64,000 nt of DNA, taken from positions 3,056,001-3,120,000 of the forward strand of contig NZ_CP092487.1 in NCBI RefSeq assembly GCF_022429565.1. Direction: 5' to 3'. This document shows positions 39,288 to 48,919 of this stretch, piece after piece (within the stretch, counting starts at the first letter, position 1; each line of letters begins with the position of its first letter). Source of the DNA: Lutibacter sp. A64. GTDB taxonomy: Bacteria > Bacteroidota > Bacteroidia > Flavobacteriales > Flavobacteriaceae. A program made the position numbers and the translations under genes. The notes under the pieces are model-generated. The model saw only the letters and a program-made list of their open reading frames with translations. It searched no databases and had not been told where the DNA came from.

Positions 39288-42200
39288 ATGAAGTATTTAA
39301 ATATTAGATTTTTATTAGTATTCATAATTATTACCGCTCAATATTTTTCTGCTTCTGCTCAAAAATCAGGTAATCTTTGGTTTAAAAACGCTAATTCAGA
39401 AAAAAGTTCTGCGCCAAAATTAATGCGAAAATCTATTCCTAAAGCTTATACTGTGTACGATTTAGATTTAGAAACTTTAAAAGATAGATTAAAAGATGCT
39501 CCAAAAAGAAAAGAAGGTTTAAAAAACTCTAGTGTTATTTTAAATTTTCCAAATGGTAATGGTGAATTAGAAAAATATGAGATTTTTGAAACACCGATTT
39601 TAGCTGAAAATCTTCAAAAGAAATATCCAACTATTAAATCTTATATCGGTAAAAGTATTAAAAATCCTGGTGTAACTATACGGTTTAGTGTTACAGCTGC
39701 AGGTTTAAATGCAATGACTCTAAAAAAATCTGGAGAATCAACATTTATAGATCCTTATACCAAAAATAAAGCTTCATATTTAGTATATAAAAAAACTGAT
39801 TCGCCTGAGCCAGAAGAAGCTTTTGTATGTAAGTTTGATGATTATAACACAGAAATTAAACCTAAAACTAAAATAACTTCAAATACTTCAGCAAAAGAAG
39901 CAAATGCAAATGATGGTAAATTGAGAACTTATAGGTTAGCAGTTGCAACAACAGGTGAATATTCTCAATTTCATTTAACACAACAAGGGGTTGCTGCTAC
40001 CGAAACGGATTCTATTAAAAAAGTAGCTGTTTTATCGGCTATAGTAACAACAATGACTCGTGTTAATGGTATTTTTGAAAGAGATGTTGCCCTAACAATG
40101 GTTTTAGTTGATAACAATACCAATATTATTTTTTTAGATGCAGCAACAGATGGTTTTACAAATGATGATTCTGAAGAATTAATTGATGAAAGTCAAAAAA
40201 TAATAAGCAGTACTATTGGAACCGATAATTTTGATATAGGCCATACTTTTAGTACTGGAGGTGGTGGTTTAGCACAATTAAGTTCACCTTGTACTTCTTA
40301 TGGAAAAGCGAGCGGAATTACGGGTTCTAGTAATCCTATTGGAGATGCTTATGATATTGATTATGTAGCACATGAAATGGGACATCAATATGGTGCACAT
40401 CATACTTTTAACGCTTCTTCTGGAAATTGTGATGGTAATATTAACTCAGGTACAGCTGTTGAACCAGGAAGTGGGTCAACAATTATGGCTTATGCAGGGC
40501 TTTGTTCTCCACATAATATTCAAAATTATGGAGATGCTTATTTTCATTATGTAAGTATTCAAGAAATGTGGGCAAATATTACTGAAGGTAATAGTAGTGC
40601 TTGTGCTGAAATTACTGACACCGATAATAATACTCCGGTAATTGAAAGTCTTCAAAATTATACAATTCCAGTTTCTACGCCCTTTGTTTTATCTGCAACT
40701 GCTTCAGATGTAGATGGCGATCTTTTAACATATACTTGGGAGCAGATAGATACTGAAACTGCTGCACACCCACTTGTGTCAACTTCAACAGAAGGTCCGG
40801 CATTTAGATCTTTAGAGCCAAGTGAAAGTCCTGAAAGAACATTTCCTAATATGTCAACTATTTTAGGCGGTAATACGTACAATCAATGGGAAGTTTTACC
40901 TTCAGTTTCAAGGTCAATGACATTTGCTGTTACGGTAAGAGATAATAATAAAAGTGGAGGGCAAACAGCTAGTGATATAACAGAAATAACTTTTTCAGAT
41001 AAAGCTAAAGCTTTTAAATTAACTTCTCAAACTACTCAAGAAAGTTGGGATGCGGGTACTTCTCAAACAATTAATTGGGATGTTGCTAATACTGATAGTG
41101 CACCTGTAAATTGTTCTTATGTAAATATTTTATTTTCTAATGATGGAGGTTTAACATACCCTATTACTTTAGCTTCTAATGTGTTAAATAATGGTACTCA
41201 TACTATTGTAAGTCCAGATGTTACAACAACAACCGGAAGAATTAAAATTGAGAGTGTTGGTAATATCTTTTTTAATGTAAATGTTGCAAATATTTCGGTT
41301 CAATCTTCAGAATTTATTATGGAATTTGATGAATTTAAACTTGAAACTTGTGCGCCAGATGATGTTATTTATAATATGACGTACAATACATTTTTAGATT
41401 TTAATGAAGAAACAACTTTTTCTGCAACAGATTTACCAGAAGGAGCCAATGTAACTTTTAACCCGGCAACGGCAACTGCAAATAATACAGCTGTAACAAT
41501 GAAGATAACAGGAATGGATACTGATAATCTTGGTCTTCATACTATTACTGTAACAGGTACATCGGCCTCAGTAACTAAAAGTACAGTAGTCGAGTTAAAT
41601 GTTTATTCATCTGAAATAACTGCACCTGTTTTAAATTTCCCAGAAAATGAAAGTACTGGAGTATTAGAACCTTATAATTTAAGTTGGAATGATAATGAAA
41701 ATATTAAAGATTATACTATTGAAATTGCTTTAGACTCATTATTTACTACTATTGTAGAAACTGATACTTTAAATTCTGCGTATTTTAAACCAGAATTGTT
41801 AGAATTTAATACAACCTATTATTGGAGAGTAAAAGGCGCTAATAGTTGTAGCGAGAGTTCGTTTTCAACTTATTATAGTTTTACAACAGCAAATGTTGTT
41901 TGCGACTCTAACACATCAACAAATAAACCATTAAATATACCTGATAATAATACCACAGGAGTAAATTCAAATATAAGTATAACAACCAATAAAATTATTA
42001 CAGATGTAAATGTTACAGTAACAGCTCCTCACGAGTGGGTTGGAGATTTATCGTTGTATTTAATAAGTCCTTTAGGTACAAAGGTTTTATTATCTGCAAA
42101 TAATGGAAATGAAGGTTTAAATTATACAAATACTTTTTTTGATGATGATGCAGAAGCTTCTATAACTTCAGGAATTCCTCCTTTTTCAGGAACGTTTAAG

Positions 42201-43118
42201 CCACAAGGTAAATTATCTGATTTTAATGATGAAGAATCTTATGGAGATTGGACATTGCAAGCTATTGATAATGGGCCAGCAGATACAGGTACTATTGATA
42301 GTTGGAGCATAGAAATTTGTGGAGTAGCGGTAATTGGTGATGATGATGATAAAGATGGCGTAAAAAATGAGGATGATATTTGTCCTGAAACTCCTTTAGG
42401 AAGTGCAGTTGATAGTACAGGCTGTCCTGTATTTAGTTTACCAGTTGATAATTTTACAATAGAAACTATAAGTGAAACGTGTCCAGATAAAAATAATGGT
42501 CAAATTTTAATTTCAGCTAATGAAACATATACATATAAAGTAACATTAAATGGTGTTGAAGCGACATTGCAAAATACAGATTTATCTCCTGGAAGTTATA
42601 CTATTTGTATTGGTGTAGAAGAAGATGAAGATTATGAACAGTGTTATGATGTTGTTATAGATGAGGGAACTACCATTTCTGGTAAAGTAGCTGTAAATTC
42701 AGGAAAAGCTTCTATAGAAATTGAAGAAGGTACAGGTCCTTTTATGGTTTTTGTAAACGATAAAATAGTTTTAGAAACAGTAGCGCCAATTTTCACTTTT
42801 GATGTAAAACACGGAGATAAAGTTGAAATAAAATCTAGTGTTTCTTGTGAAGGTGTTTTTGCAAAAACAATTAATTTGTTCGATGAAATTATTGCATACC
42901 CAAATCCTACAAAGGGAAATTTAGAAATTGCGTTACCAGTTTCTGTAAACACTGTAAAAATTGAAGTGTACAATATACAGTCACAGTTAATTTCGGTACA
43001 AAATTATACGGTAACTAATAATAAGGTTCAATTAAATATTGCTAATAATGCTACGGGGCTATACTTTGCAAAAGTATATTTAGAAGAACCTATAGTTCTT
43101 AAAATTATTAAAGAATAA
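39288..43118 (+). CDS. Secreted reprolysin-like metalloprotease with P-domain and T9SS sorting domain
   Basis: The 1276-residue protein has a signal peptide (to SASAQ) and a propeptide-like N-part (30-215). The metzincin catalytic domain has the zinc motif HEMGHQYGAHH at 362-372 and a Met-turn STIMAYAG. Immunoglobulin-like domains follow (about 455-870), then a proprotein-convertase P-like domain (about 890-1015, with HEWVGDLSLYLISP and GDWTLQAIDN) and one thrombospondin type 3 calcium repeat (DDDDKDGVKNEDDICPETP). A C-terminal module shared with the next gene ends in the sorting domain (about 1202-1276). It should be exported by T9SS and digest extracellular protein. Confidence 0.92.
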   Translation: MKYLNIRFLLVFIIITAQYFSASAQKSGNLWFKNANSEKSSAPKLMRKSIPKAYTVYDLDLETLKDRLKDAPKRKEGLKNSSVILNFPNGNGELEKYEIFETPILAENLQKKYPTIKSYIGKSIKNPGVTIRFSVTAAGLNAMTLKKSGESTFIDPYTKNKASYLVYKKTDSPEPEEAFVCKFDDYNTEIKPKTKITSNTSAKEANANDGKLRTYRLAVATTGEYSQFHLTQQGVAATETDSIKKVAVLSAIVTTMTRVNGIFERDVALTMVLVDNNTNIIFLDAATDGFTNDDSEELIDESQKIISSTIGTDNFDIGHTFSTGGGGLAQLSSPCTSYGKASGITGSSNPIGDAYDIDYVAHEMGHQYGAHHTFNASSGNCDGNINSGTAVEPGSGSTIMAYAGLCSPHNIQNYGDAYFHYVSIQEMWANITEGNSSACAEITDTDNNTPVIESLQNYTIPVSTPFVLSATASDVDGDLLTYTWEQIDTETAAHPLVSTSTEGPAFRSLEPSESPERTFPNMSTILGGNTYNQWEVLPSVSRSMTFAVTVRDNNKSGGQTASDITEITFSDKAKAFKLTSQTTQESWDAGTSQTINWDVANTDSAPVNCSYVNILFSNDGGLTYPITLASNVLNNGTHTIVSPDVTTTTGRIKIESVGNIFFNVNVANISVQSSEFIMEFDEFKLETCAPDDVIYNMTYNTFLDFNEETTFSATDLPEGANVTFNPATATANNTAVTMKITGMDTDNLGLHTITVTGTSASVTKSTVVELNVYSSEITAPVLNFPENESTGVLEPYNLSWNDNENIKDYTIEIALDSLFTTIVETDTLNSAYFKPELLEFNTTYYWRVKGANSCSESSFSTYYSFTTANVVCDSNTSTNKPLNIPDNNTTGVNSNISITTNKIITDVNVTVTAPHEWVGDLSLYLISPLGTKVLLSANNGNEGLNYTNTFFDDDAEASITSGIPPFSGTFKPQGKLSDFNDEESYGDWTLQAIDNGPADTGTIDSWSIEICGVAVIGDDDDKDGVKNEDDICPETPLGSAVDSTGCPVFSLPVDNFTIETISETCPDKNNGQILISANETYTYKVTLNGVEATLQNTDLSPGSYTICIGVEEDEDYEQCYDVVIDEGTTISGKVAVNSGKASIEIEEGTGPFMVFVNDKIVLETVAPIFTFDVKHGDKVEIKSSVSCEGVFAKTINLFDEIIAYPNPTKGNLEIALPVSVNTVKIEVYNIQSQLISVQNYTVTNNKVQLNIANNATGLYFAKVYLEEPIVLKIIKE

Positions 43119-43150
43119 GAGTCTTTAAAACGTTATTAATATTAAAATAT

Positions 43151-43180
43151 ACACCTTCAACTTGTTTGAAGGTGTTTTTA
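43151..43180 (+). terminator. Intrinsic terminator after the metalloprotease gene
   Basis: ACACCTTCAA at 43151-43160 pairs exactly with TTGAAGGTGT at 43166-43175 around a CTTGT loop, followed by a T-rich tail, 33 bases after the stop codon. Confidence 0.85.
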
Positions 43181-43289
43181 TTTAAATTAACTTAATGTTA
43201 TAAGAATTAAGATTAACACTAATAATCAAAAATTAATAATAAATTTGTAACACTATTTATTATTGAATAAGTACTAAAAACTACATATC

Positions 43290-45980
43290 TTGAAAAAAAC
43301 TACACTCTCAATACTGCTATTTATAACAATTATCCCTTTTTATGGGCAAATTCAAAGTTATTATAACGGTCTTGACTTTACAAAAACAGGTAACGAACTA
43401 TTTTTAGAACTTTCTGAAAGATTAGAAAGTACGCATTCAGCAATTCCATATACAGGTTCTCCTATAGATGTTTGGGAAGCTTGTAGACGTGCTGATGAAG
43501 ATCCAGATAATGCAGATAATGTATTGTTAATTTATGGATATAACGATACTGATGGAATTCCTAACACAGATAGATCTAGAGATAAAGATTTAAAAGATAC
43601 TGGAGGTGGTGATCTTGAGAGATGGAATAGAGAACACGTTTTTGCTAAATCATTAGCAAATCCTGGCTTAGATACAGATGAACCTGGTCCAGGCACTGAT
43701 GTGCATAATTTAAGGCCTGCGGATTCAGAAAGAAATTCAGATAGGAGTAATAGAAAATTTACAGATGGATCTGGAAATTCTGCTATTGTTTCTAGCAATG
43801 GAGGTTGGTATCCTGGTGACGAATGGAAAGGAGATGTAGCTAGAATTGTAATGTATATGTACACGAGATACCACGGTGCAGGAAATCTAGTGTCTCAAAC
43901 AAATTGTTTGCCTATAAATGTAGGTTTTGGAACTACATTAACGGTTGATGAAAATATGGTTGATTTATTTTTAAAATGGAATAAAGAAGATCCAGTTTCA
44001 GAATTTGAAGCAAATAGAAACGAAGTTTTAGCCGGTATACAAGGAAATAGAAATCCGTTTATAGATAATCCATACTTGGCAACCTTAATTTGGGGTGGTT
44101 TAGAAGCAGAAGATAAATGGTGGTCTAATAATTCATCTGATGACGAAATGCCAACTACTCCTTCAAATTTAATAGTTTCTGATATTACAAATGAAACTGC
44201 GGTTGTTACTTGGGATGCTTCAACAGATAATGTTGCGGTATATGATTATTTAATTTATTTAAATGGAGAATATTTACAATCTGAAATTACAAATTCAACA
44301 ATAATTTCAGGATTAAAGGCTTCAACTAATTATACAGTAACTATAAAAGCTAGAGATGTAGCGTCTAATTTATCCGGTGAAGGAGAAGTTAGTTTTACAA
44401 CTTTAGAAGGGCCATATTATTTAATAAATGAAGATTTTGAAAATTGTGCAAATATTCAATTTGTTGCATATAATGAAGAAAGTAACAAAAATTGGGAATG
44501 CAGCACTGTTTTTGGAGAAAATAATTCTGGATCTTATGGTATGAATGGGTATAGTGAAAATGTAGCGAGCAAAGATTGGTTAATTACAACTTCTCCAATA
44601 AATTTTGACGAAAGTACAGCTGAAAAATTAAGTTTTTACACCGATGCCGCTTATGGAAGTTCAACTTTAGAATTGGTTTATTCTTCAAATTACGATGGAT
44701 CAAGTAATCCTAGTGATTTTACATGGACTGCAATGCCTAATATTAACATTCCTACACATTCAAATGGAGGTTCAACAGAAGAGGTTTATTCGTTTTCAAA
44801 TGTAGATATTAGTTCAATTACTGGAACTGTTTATATAGCATTTAAATACTATTCTAATGAAAGTCCAACAAGATGGACTGTTGATAGTTTTGAAATTACT
44901 GCTGAAATTAGTGATGATATTGATGAAGATGGTGTTTTAAATGAAGATGATTTATGTCCAAATACGCCTGTTGGTGAAACTGTTGATGAAAATGGTTGCT
45001 CAAATGGCCAATTAGATGATGATGAAGATGGTGTAGAAAATAGTATTGATATTTGTCCAAATACTCCTGAAGGTGAAACTGTTGATGCAAATGGTTGTTC
45101 AGACAGTCAATTAGATGATGATAATGATGGTATTATGAACAATATAGATACCTGTCCAGATACTCCTGCTGGAGAAACTGTTGATGAAAACGGTTGTTCA
45201 GACAGTCAATTAGACGATGACGGAGATGGTGTTATGAATAATATTGATTTATGTGAAAATTCAACACCTGGTTCAAGTGTTAATACTTCTGGTTGTTTTA
45301 CATTGCCAGCAAATAACTTTAGCATTCAAACTATTAGTGAAACGTGCCCTGATAAAAACAACGGTCAAATTTTAATAACTGCCCAAGAAGATTATACATA
45401 TAACGTTACATTAAATGGTACTGCCGCTACTTTACAAAATAAAGATTTAGAGCCTGGAAATTATACAATTTGTATTGAAGTAGCAGGTGAAGATTATGAA
45501 CAATGTTTTGATGTTGTTATAGAAGAAGGAACAACAATATCTGGTAAAGCAAGCGTTAGTTCTGGTAAAGTTTCAATAAATATTTCAGAAGGAACAGCTC
45601 CTTTTAATGTATTTGTAAATGACAATTTAATTTTACAAACATTAGACTCCTCATTTACTATAAATGCCAAATATGGAGATAGTATTCAGGTTAAAAGTAG
45701 TGTAACCTGTGAAGGTGTGTTTTCTAAAAATATGAATTTAGTTGAAAGTGTAACAGCATATCCAAACCCAACAAAAGGTACTTTTGAAATTGCTGTTCCT
45801 GTTTCACAAAGCACTATAAAAATTGAAATTTACAATACACAATCTCAACTAATATCTACAAAAAATTACGAGGTAGTGAATGGTAAAGTTCAATTAAACC
45901 TATCCAACAATACTGTTGGTTTATACTTTGCCAAAGTATATTTAGATAGTCCTGTTTTACTTAAAATTATAAAAGAATAA
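43290..45980 (+). CDS. Secreted endonuclease I-type nuclease with T9SS sorting domain
   Basis: The 896-residue protein starts at TTG (43290), which gives the only clean signal peptide. The nuclease domain (about 15-270) has WNREHVFAKS and TDVHNLRPADSERNSDRSN of the endonuclease I family. Then come a fibronectin III domain (about 285-375), a choice-of-anchor-J-like domain (about 378-535), four thrombospondin type 3 repeats (540-670) and a C-terminal module close to that of the upstream protease, ending in the T9SS sorting domain (822-896). It likely degrades extracellular DNA. A TAAATTTG at 43240-43247 may be its -7 box, with a poor -33. Confidence 0.9.
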   Translation: MKKTTLSILLFITIIPFYGQIQSYYNGLDFTKTGNELFLELSERLESTHSAIPYTGSPIDVWEACRRADEDPDNADNVLLIYGYNDTDGIPNTDRSRDKDLKDTGGGDLERWNREHVFAKSLANPGLDTDEPGPGTDVHNLRPADSERNSDRSNRKFTDGSGNSAIVSSNGGWYPGDEWKGDVARIVMYMYTRYHGAGNLVSQTNCLPINVGFGTTLTVDENMVDLFLKWNKEDPVSEFEANRNEVLAGIQGNRNPFIDNPYLATLIWGGLEAEDKWWSNNSSDDEMPTTPSNLIVSDITNETAVVTWDASTDNVAVYDYLIYLNGEYLQSEITNSTIISGLKASTNYTVTIKARDVASNLSGEGEVSFTTLEGPYYLINEDFENCANIQFVAYNEESNKNWECSTVFGENNSGSYGMNGYSENVASKDWLITTSPINFDESTAEKLSFYTDAAYGSSTLELVYSSNYDGSSNPSDFTWTAMPNINIPTHSNGGSTEEVYSFSNVDISSITGTVYIAFKYYSNESPTRWTVDSFEITAEISDDIDEDGVLNEDDLCPNTPVGETVDENGCSNGQLDDDEDGVENSIDICPNTPEGETVDANGCSDSQLDDDNDGIMNNIDTCPDTPAGETVDENGCSDSQLDDDGDGVMNNIDLCENSTPGSSVNTSGCFTLPANNFSIQTISETCPDKNNGQILITAQEDYTYNVTLNGTAATLQNKDLEPGNYTICIEVAGEDYEQCFDVVIEEGTTISGKASVSSGKVSINISEGTAPFNVFVNDNLILQTLDSSFTINAKYGDSIQVKSSVTCEGVFSKNMNLVESVTAYPNPTKGTFEIAVPVSQSTIKIEIYNTQSQLISTKNYEVVNGKVQLNLSNNTVGLYFAKVYLDSPVLLKIIKE
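44905..45300 (+). repeat. Thrombospondin type 3 coding repeats
   Basis: Four units of about 31 codons repeat the pattern D-D-D-x-D-G-V then CPNTPxGETVDxNGC. The three middle units are close to identical at the protein level and similar in DNA. They are calcium-binding linker repeats, and the DNA similarity makes copy-number change possible. Confidence 0.85.
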
Positions 45981-46001
45981 TCGTTTTAAAAATCGATTTT
46001 T

Positions 46002-46031
46002 AAAAAGACGCTTTAATTAGCGTCTTTTTTT
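46002..46031 (+). terminator. Intrinsic terminator after the nuclease gene
   Basis: AAAAAGACGCT and AGCGTCTTTTT form an 11-bp stem around TTAATT, ending in a run of T, 21 bases after the stop. Confidence 0.88.
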
Positions 46032-46075
46032 ATGCTATAATATTTAGTTATTTATATTCTAAATTTTTAAAATAA

Positions 46076-46161
46076 TTCATTGAATGATATAACCAATTCA
46101 TTGATAAATATCTAGGACTAATTGATTCTTATTTACATAGAATACAATAATTTTTACCTTG
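46076..46161 (+). promoter_or_regulatory. Triple 21-bp-spaced repeats upstream of the redox operon
   Basis: TTCATTGAA (46076-46084), TTCATTGAT (46097-46105) and CTAATTGAT (46118-46126) are spaced exactly 21 bases apart, start to start. A -7-like TACCTTG follows at 46155-46161, and the ferredoxin ATG is 72 bases after the last repeat. Two-turn spacing of nonamers resembling [TA][AC][CA]GTTN[AG][TG] is the known form of LytTR-domain binding sites. Assignment to the LytTR regulator at 53852 is inferred. Confidence 0.65.
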
Positions 46162-46198
46162 TCTTTAAATTAGAGTTTAATTTTATAAATAAAGAATT

Positions 46199-46414
46199 AT
46201 GCCAATTAAAAGTATTAATGGATGTATTGGTTGCGAAGAGTGTATTAAAAGCTGTCCTACAGATGTAATTAGGTTAAATCCTGATTCAAAAAAAGCCGAG
46301 ATTTTATATCCAGAAGATTGTCAAATATGCCATTTATGCCGTATGTATTGTCCTGTAGATGCTATTACAATCACACCAGATAAATCTATACCAGTAATTG
46401 TATCATGGGGTTAG
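46199..46414 (+). CDS. Dicluster 2[4Fe-4S] ferredoxin
   Basis: The 71-residue protein has two CxxCxxCxxxCP sets: CIGCEECIKSCP and CQICHLCRMYCP. This is the bacterial 2[4Fe-4S] fold. It resembles the small ferredoxin subunits that feed flavoproteins such as APS reductase. It is first in an operon with a six-helix membrane protein and a Tat flavoprotein, so it probably relays electrons on the cytoplasmic side. Confidence 0.88.
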   Translation: MPIKSINGCIGCEECIKSCPTDVIRLNPDSKKAEILYPEDCQICHLCRMYCPVDAITITPDKSIPVIVSWG

Positions 46415-46416
46415 TT

Positions 46417-47046
46417 ATGAAAAATAAAAATTACATAAATAAAATAGTACTATTGGTTGTTGCTTTTATTGTTACGCCAATTGTTTTATACAACTTAGGT
46501 AATTTTCCAAAGAGAGGTTACCTTATGGAGACACTTTCACTAATAACCATTTTAGGGTTTACTTTACTTTTATCTCAGTTTTTTTTAACAAGAATTAATA
46601 GAGATTTAGTTAAAAGTATTAGAATGGTTAATGTTTTAAAAATTCATAAATTTATTGGCTATTTATTTATTTCAATTTTATTATTACATCCGTTTTTTAT
46701 TATTGTTCCAAAGTTATTCGACAATGGAGTTACACCTACAGATGCCTTTTTAAAATTAGTTACAACATATAGTAGTTTAGGAATTATACTTGGTTTAACA
46801 GCCTACTCTTGCATGCTTATAATTTTAGTTACTTCATTTTTCAGATTTAAATTGTATTTAAAATATAGAACGTGGAGAAATTTACATGGCTATTTAACCT
46901 TGCTATTTGTAATAACTGCAACTTGGCATGTAGTAAATATGGGAAGGCATAGTAATACTTCATTCGCAATTTATTATGTATTAATGGTACTTAGCGGAAT
47001 ATATTATTTGTTAAAAACTTATTTATTTAAAACTTCAAAAAAATGA
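46417..47046 (+). CDS. Ferric reductase-like six-helix membrane protein
   Basis: I take the ATG at 46417, two bases after the ferredoxin stop; an upstream ATG at 46405 would overlap that gene. The 209-residue protein has six predicted membrane helices. Histidines in HKFIGYLFISILLLH and WRNLHGYLTLLFVITATWH are spaced like the bis-haem ligands of the ferric reductase-like transmembrane domain (also NOX, YedZ/MsrQ). It lacks the FAD/NAD domains of full ferric reductases. It is likely to pass electrons across the membrane to the exported flavoprotein encoded next, with which it overlaps by 4 bases. Confidence 0.8.
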   Translation: MKNKNYINKIVLLVVAFIVTPIVLYNLGNFPKRGYLMETLSLITILGFTLLLSQFFLTRINRDLVKSIRMVNVLKIHKFIGYLFISILLLHPFFIIVPKLFDNGVTPTDAFLKLVTTYSSLGIILGLTAYSCMLIILVTSFFRFKLYLKYRTWRNLHGYLTLLFVITATWHVVNMGRHSNTSFAIYYVLMVLSGIYYLLKTYLFKTSKK

Positions 47047-48815
47047 AAAAGCAAAACAAAAAACAGGAAATGTCTAGACGAAAATTTATAAGCTTAGCGG
47101 GTGGAGCTGCTGCAAGTTTAGCTGCAATGTCGGCAATAGGAATGCCAGTAGACTGGGCTTTAAATAATCCTGAAATTGATGTTGATTCTTTAAATACAGA
47201 TAAAATTAAAACCGATGTATTGGTAATAGGAAGTGGAATGGCAGGTTTATTTGCAGCAGTAAAAGCACACGATGCAGGGGCAAAAGTAGTAATGGTTTCT
47301 AAAGGAAGGCTTGGTGCTTCTGGTCAAACACCTTTTGCTAAAGGAATTTTTGCTTTTGATCCAGAAAAAGAAGATTTAAGTTTAGATGAATTTGTTGCAA
47401 AAGTATCTCGTTCGGCCTTAGGTACAAATAATAAAGCTTATACAAAACAAATGGCGCAACATTCTTTAGCGCGTGTAAATGAGTTAAAAGAATGGGGCTT
47501 TTTTAATTCTTCATTATATAATAAAAGTTTTAGCAAACCTATTGAAGAAAGAAATATACCAGTGCAAGAGCGTATTACTATAACACATTTAATAAAAGAG
47601 AATGGGAGTGTTGTTGGTGCTGCTGGTTTTAGTATTGATACACAAAAAGTTCTATTTTATGAAGCAAAAAGCGTCATTTTATGTACTGGAGCAGGAGGTT
47701 TTAAACCAAACGGTTTTCCAATTTGCGATCTTACACACGACGGAACTATAATGGCTTACAATATTGGAGCAAAAGTAACAGGTAAAGAGTGGAATGATGG
47801 GCATCCTGGGAAATCTGAAAATGCAGCAGCGTGTTATGATGGTTGGGGAGATATGTTTGAACAAAAACCAAGTACAACAGGTGTTGAAATTCGCCATGAT
47901 TTAGGTGTGGATATGAATTATGTAGCTTATAAAAATGGAAGTCCTTTAAAAATGGGACCTCCTGGATCTGGTCAACAAACAGATGTTAGTGGAGGTCCTT
48001 ATACACCAGAAGAATTTACACGTCAAAATGCTACGCCACCGGGCGGAAAAGAAGGAGGAAGGCCACCAAGAGAAGGAAAAGGAGGTCCGCCAAAAGGAGG
48101 TAAAGGAGATGGAGCTCCTCCTGGAATGGGTGGTAGTATAGTTGGTGGTTCTTCTGCAGGAATGGCAATACATAAATCTGAAGGATTAGTACCAATTAAC
48201 GATCAATGTGAATCTACAATACCCGGACTCTATGCTGCTGGTGATGCGTTGGGTTCTTATATGGCAGGAGCAATTTATACTCAAATTGGTTCATCTTTGG
48301 CAGGTTCTGCTGTTCAAGGGGCTGTGGCAGGTGAAGCAGCTGCTAGTTATAGTAAAAAAATAAATACAGTTACAATTTCAATTTCAAAATTAAAAGAAAT
48401 TGAAGCAGAAATATTAGCGCCTTTAAAACTAGAGGCAGGTTATAGTCCGGCTTGGGTAACACAAACTTTACAAGGTATTATGATTCCTAATTTTATTATT
48501 TATATAAAAAAAGAGAATTTATTAAAAGCAGCCTTAGCTTATGTTGAAGAATTAAGAGACCATCATATACCAATGCTTAGAGCTGCAAATATGCACGAAT
48601 TACGTTTGGCACACGAAACTAAAAATATGATTGTTAGTGCTGAAATGAAACTAAAAGCGTCTATTATGAGAACTGAAAGTAGATGTAGTCATTATCGTTT
48701 AGATTACCCTGAAGTAGATACTGAAAATTGGGAAGTTTGGTTAAATATTTTTAAAGGTGAAGATAATACCATGCAGTTTGAAAAGCAACCTTTTAATACT
48801 TGGGCAACAACTTAA
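47043..48815 (+). CDS. Tat-exported FAD flavoprotein (fumarate reductase-like fold)
   Basis: The 590-residue protein has a twin-arginine signal (SRRKFISLAGG, Arg12-Arg13). An FAD-binding Rossmann motif VIGSGMAGLFAAVKAHDAG, the LGASGQTPFAKG segment and PGLYAAGDALGSYMAGA mark the succinate dehydrogenase/fumarate reductase flavoprotein family. The end has SRCSHYRLDYPEVDTENW, like the substrate-arginine region of that family. A Gly/Pro/Lys-rich insert (about 303-363, e.g. GKGGPPKGGKGDGAPPGMGG) is not usual for the family. No iron-sulfur subunit SdhB follows. Electrons likely come from the membrane partner; the substrate is unknown. Confidence 0.85.
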   Translation: MKKQNKKQEMSRRKFISLAGGAAASLAAMSAIGMPVDWALNNPEIDVDSLNTDKIKTDVLVIGSGMAGLFAAVKAHDAGAKVVMVSKGRLGASGQTPFAKGIFAFDPEKEDLSLDEFVAKVSRSALGTNNKAYTKQMAQHSLARVNELKEWGFFNSSLYNKSFSKPIEERNIPVQERITITHLIKENGSVVGAAGFSIDTQKVLFYEAKSVILCTGAGGFKPNGFPICDLTHDGTIMAYNIGAKVTGKEWNDGHPGKSENAAACYDGWGDMFEQKPSTTGVEIRHDLGVDMNYVAYKNGSPLKMGPPGSGQQTDVSGGPYTPEEFTRQNATPPGGKEGGRPPREGKGGPPKGGKGDGAPPGMGGSIVGGSSAGMAIHKSEGLVPINDQCESTIPGLYAAGDALGSYMAGAIYTQIGSSLAGSAVQGAVAGEAAASYSKKINTVTISISKLKEIEAEILAPLKLEAGYSPAWVTQTLQGIMIPNFIIYIKKENLLKAALAYVEELRDHHIPMLRAANMHELRLAHETKNMIVSAEMKLKASIMRTESRCSHYRLDYPEVDTENWEVWLNIFKGEDNTMQFEKQPFNTWATT

Positions 48816-48842
48816 AAAATTATTGATTAGTAATTTTACTTT

Positions 48843-48874
48843 GAAGAATCGGTTACTTCGGTAATCGGTTCTTC
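48843..48874 (+). terminator. cUUCGg hairpin downstream of the flavoprotein gene
   Basis: GAAGAATCGGTTAC (48843-48856), loop TTCG, GTAATCGGTTCTTC (48861-48874) pair over all 14 positions in plus-strand RNA, two of them as G-U. The closing C(UUCG)G is the ultra-stable tetraloop. No T run follows, so it may protect the 3' end of the operon mRNA instead of, or as well as, terminating. Confidence 0.7.
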
Positions 48875-48919
48875 TTCATTTAAAATTTCATTAAAATAAT
48901 CGTTTTATAAAACTAACAT

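Noticed and set aside
44908-45090. A His/Gln-rich reverse frame of 60 codons
   Set aside because: It is antisense to the Asp-rich thrombospondin type 3 repeats and shows no gene-like composition or start context.
44905-45300. Regular DNA repeats that could suggest a CRISPR array
   Set aside because: They encode calcium-binding repeats in frame and have no unique spacers or cas genes nearby.
46199-48815. Reading the redox operon as a succinate dehydrogenase/fumarate reductase complex
   Set aside because: There is no SdhB-type iron-sulfur subunit, the flavoprotein has a Tat signal, and the membrane protein looks like a ferric reductase domain and not like SdhC/D.
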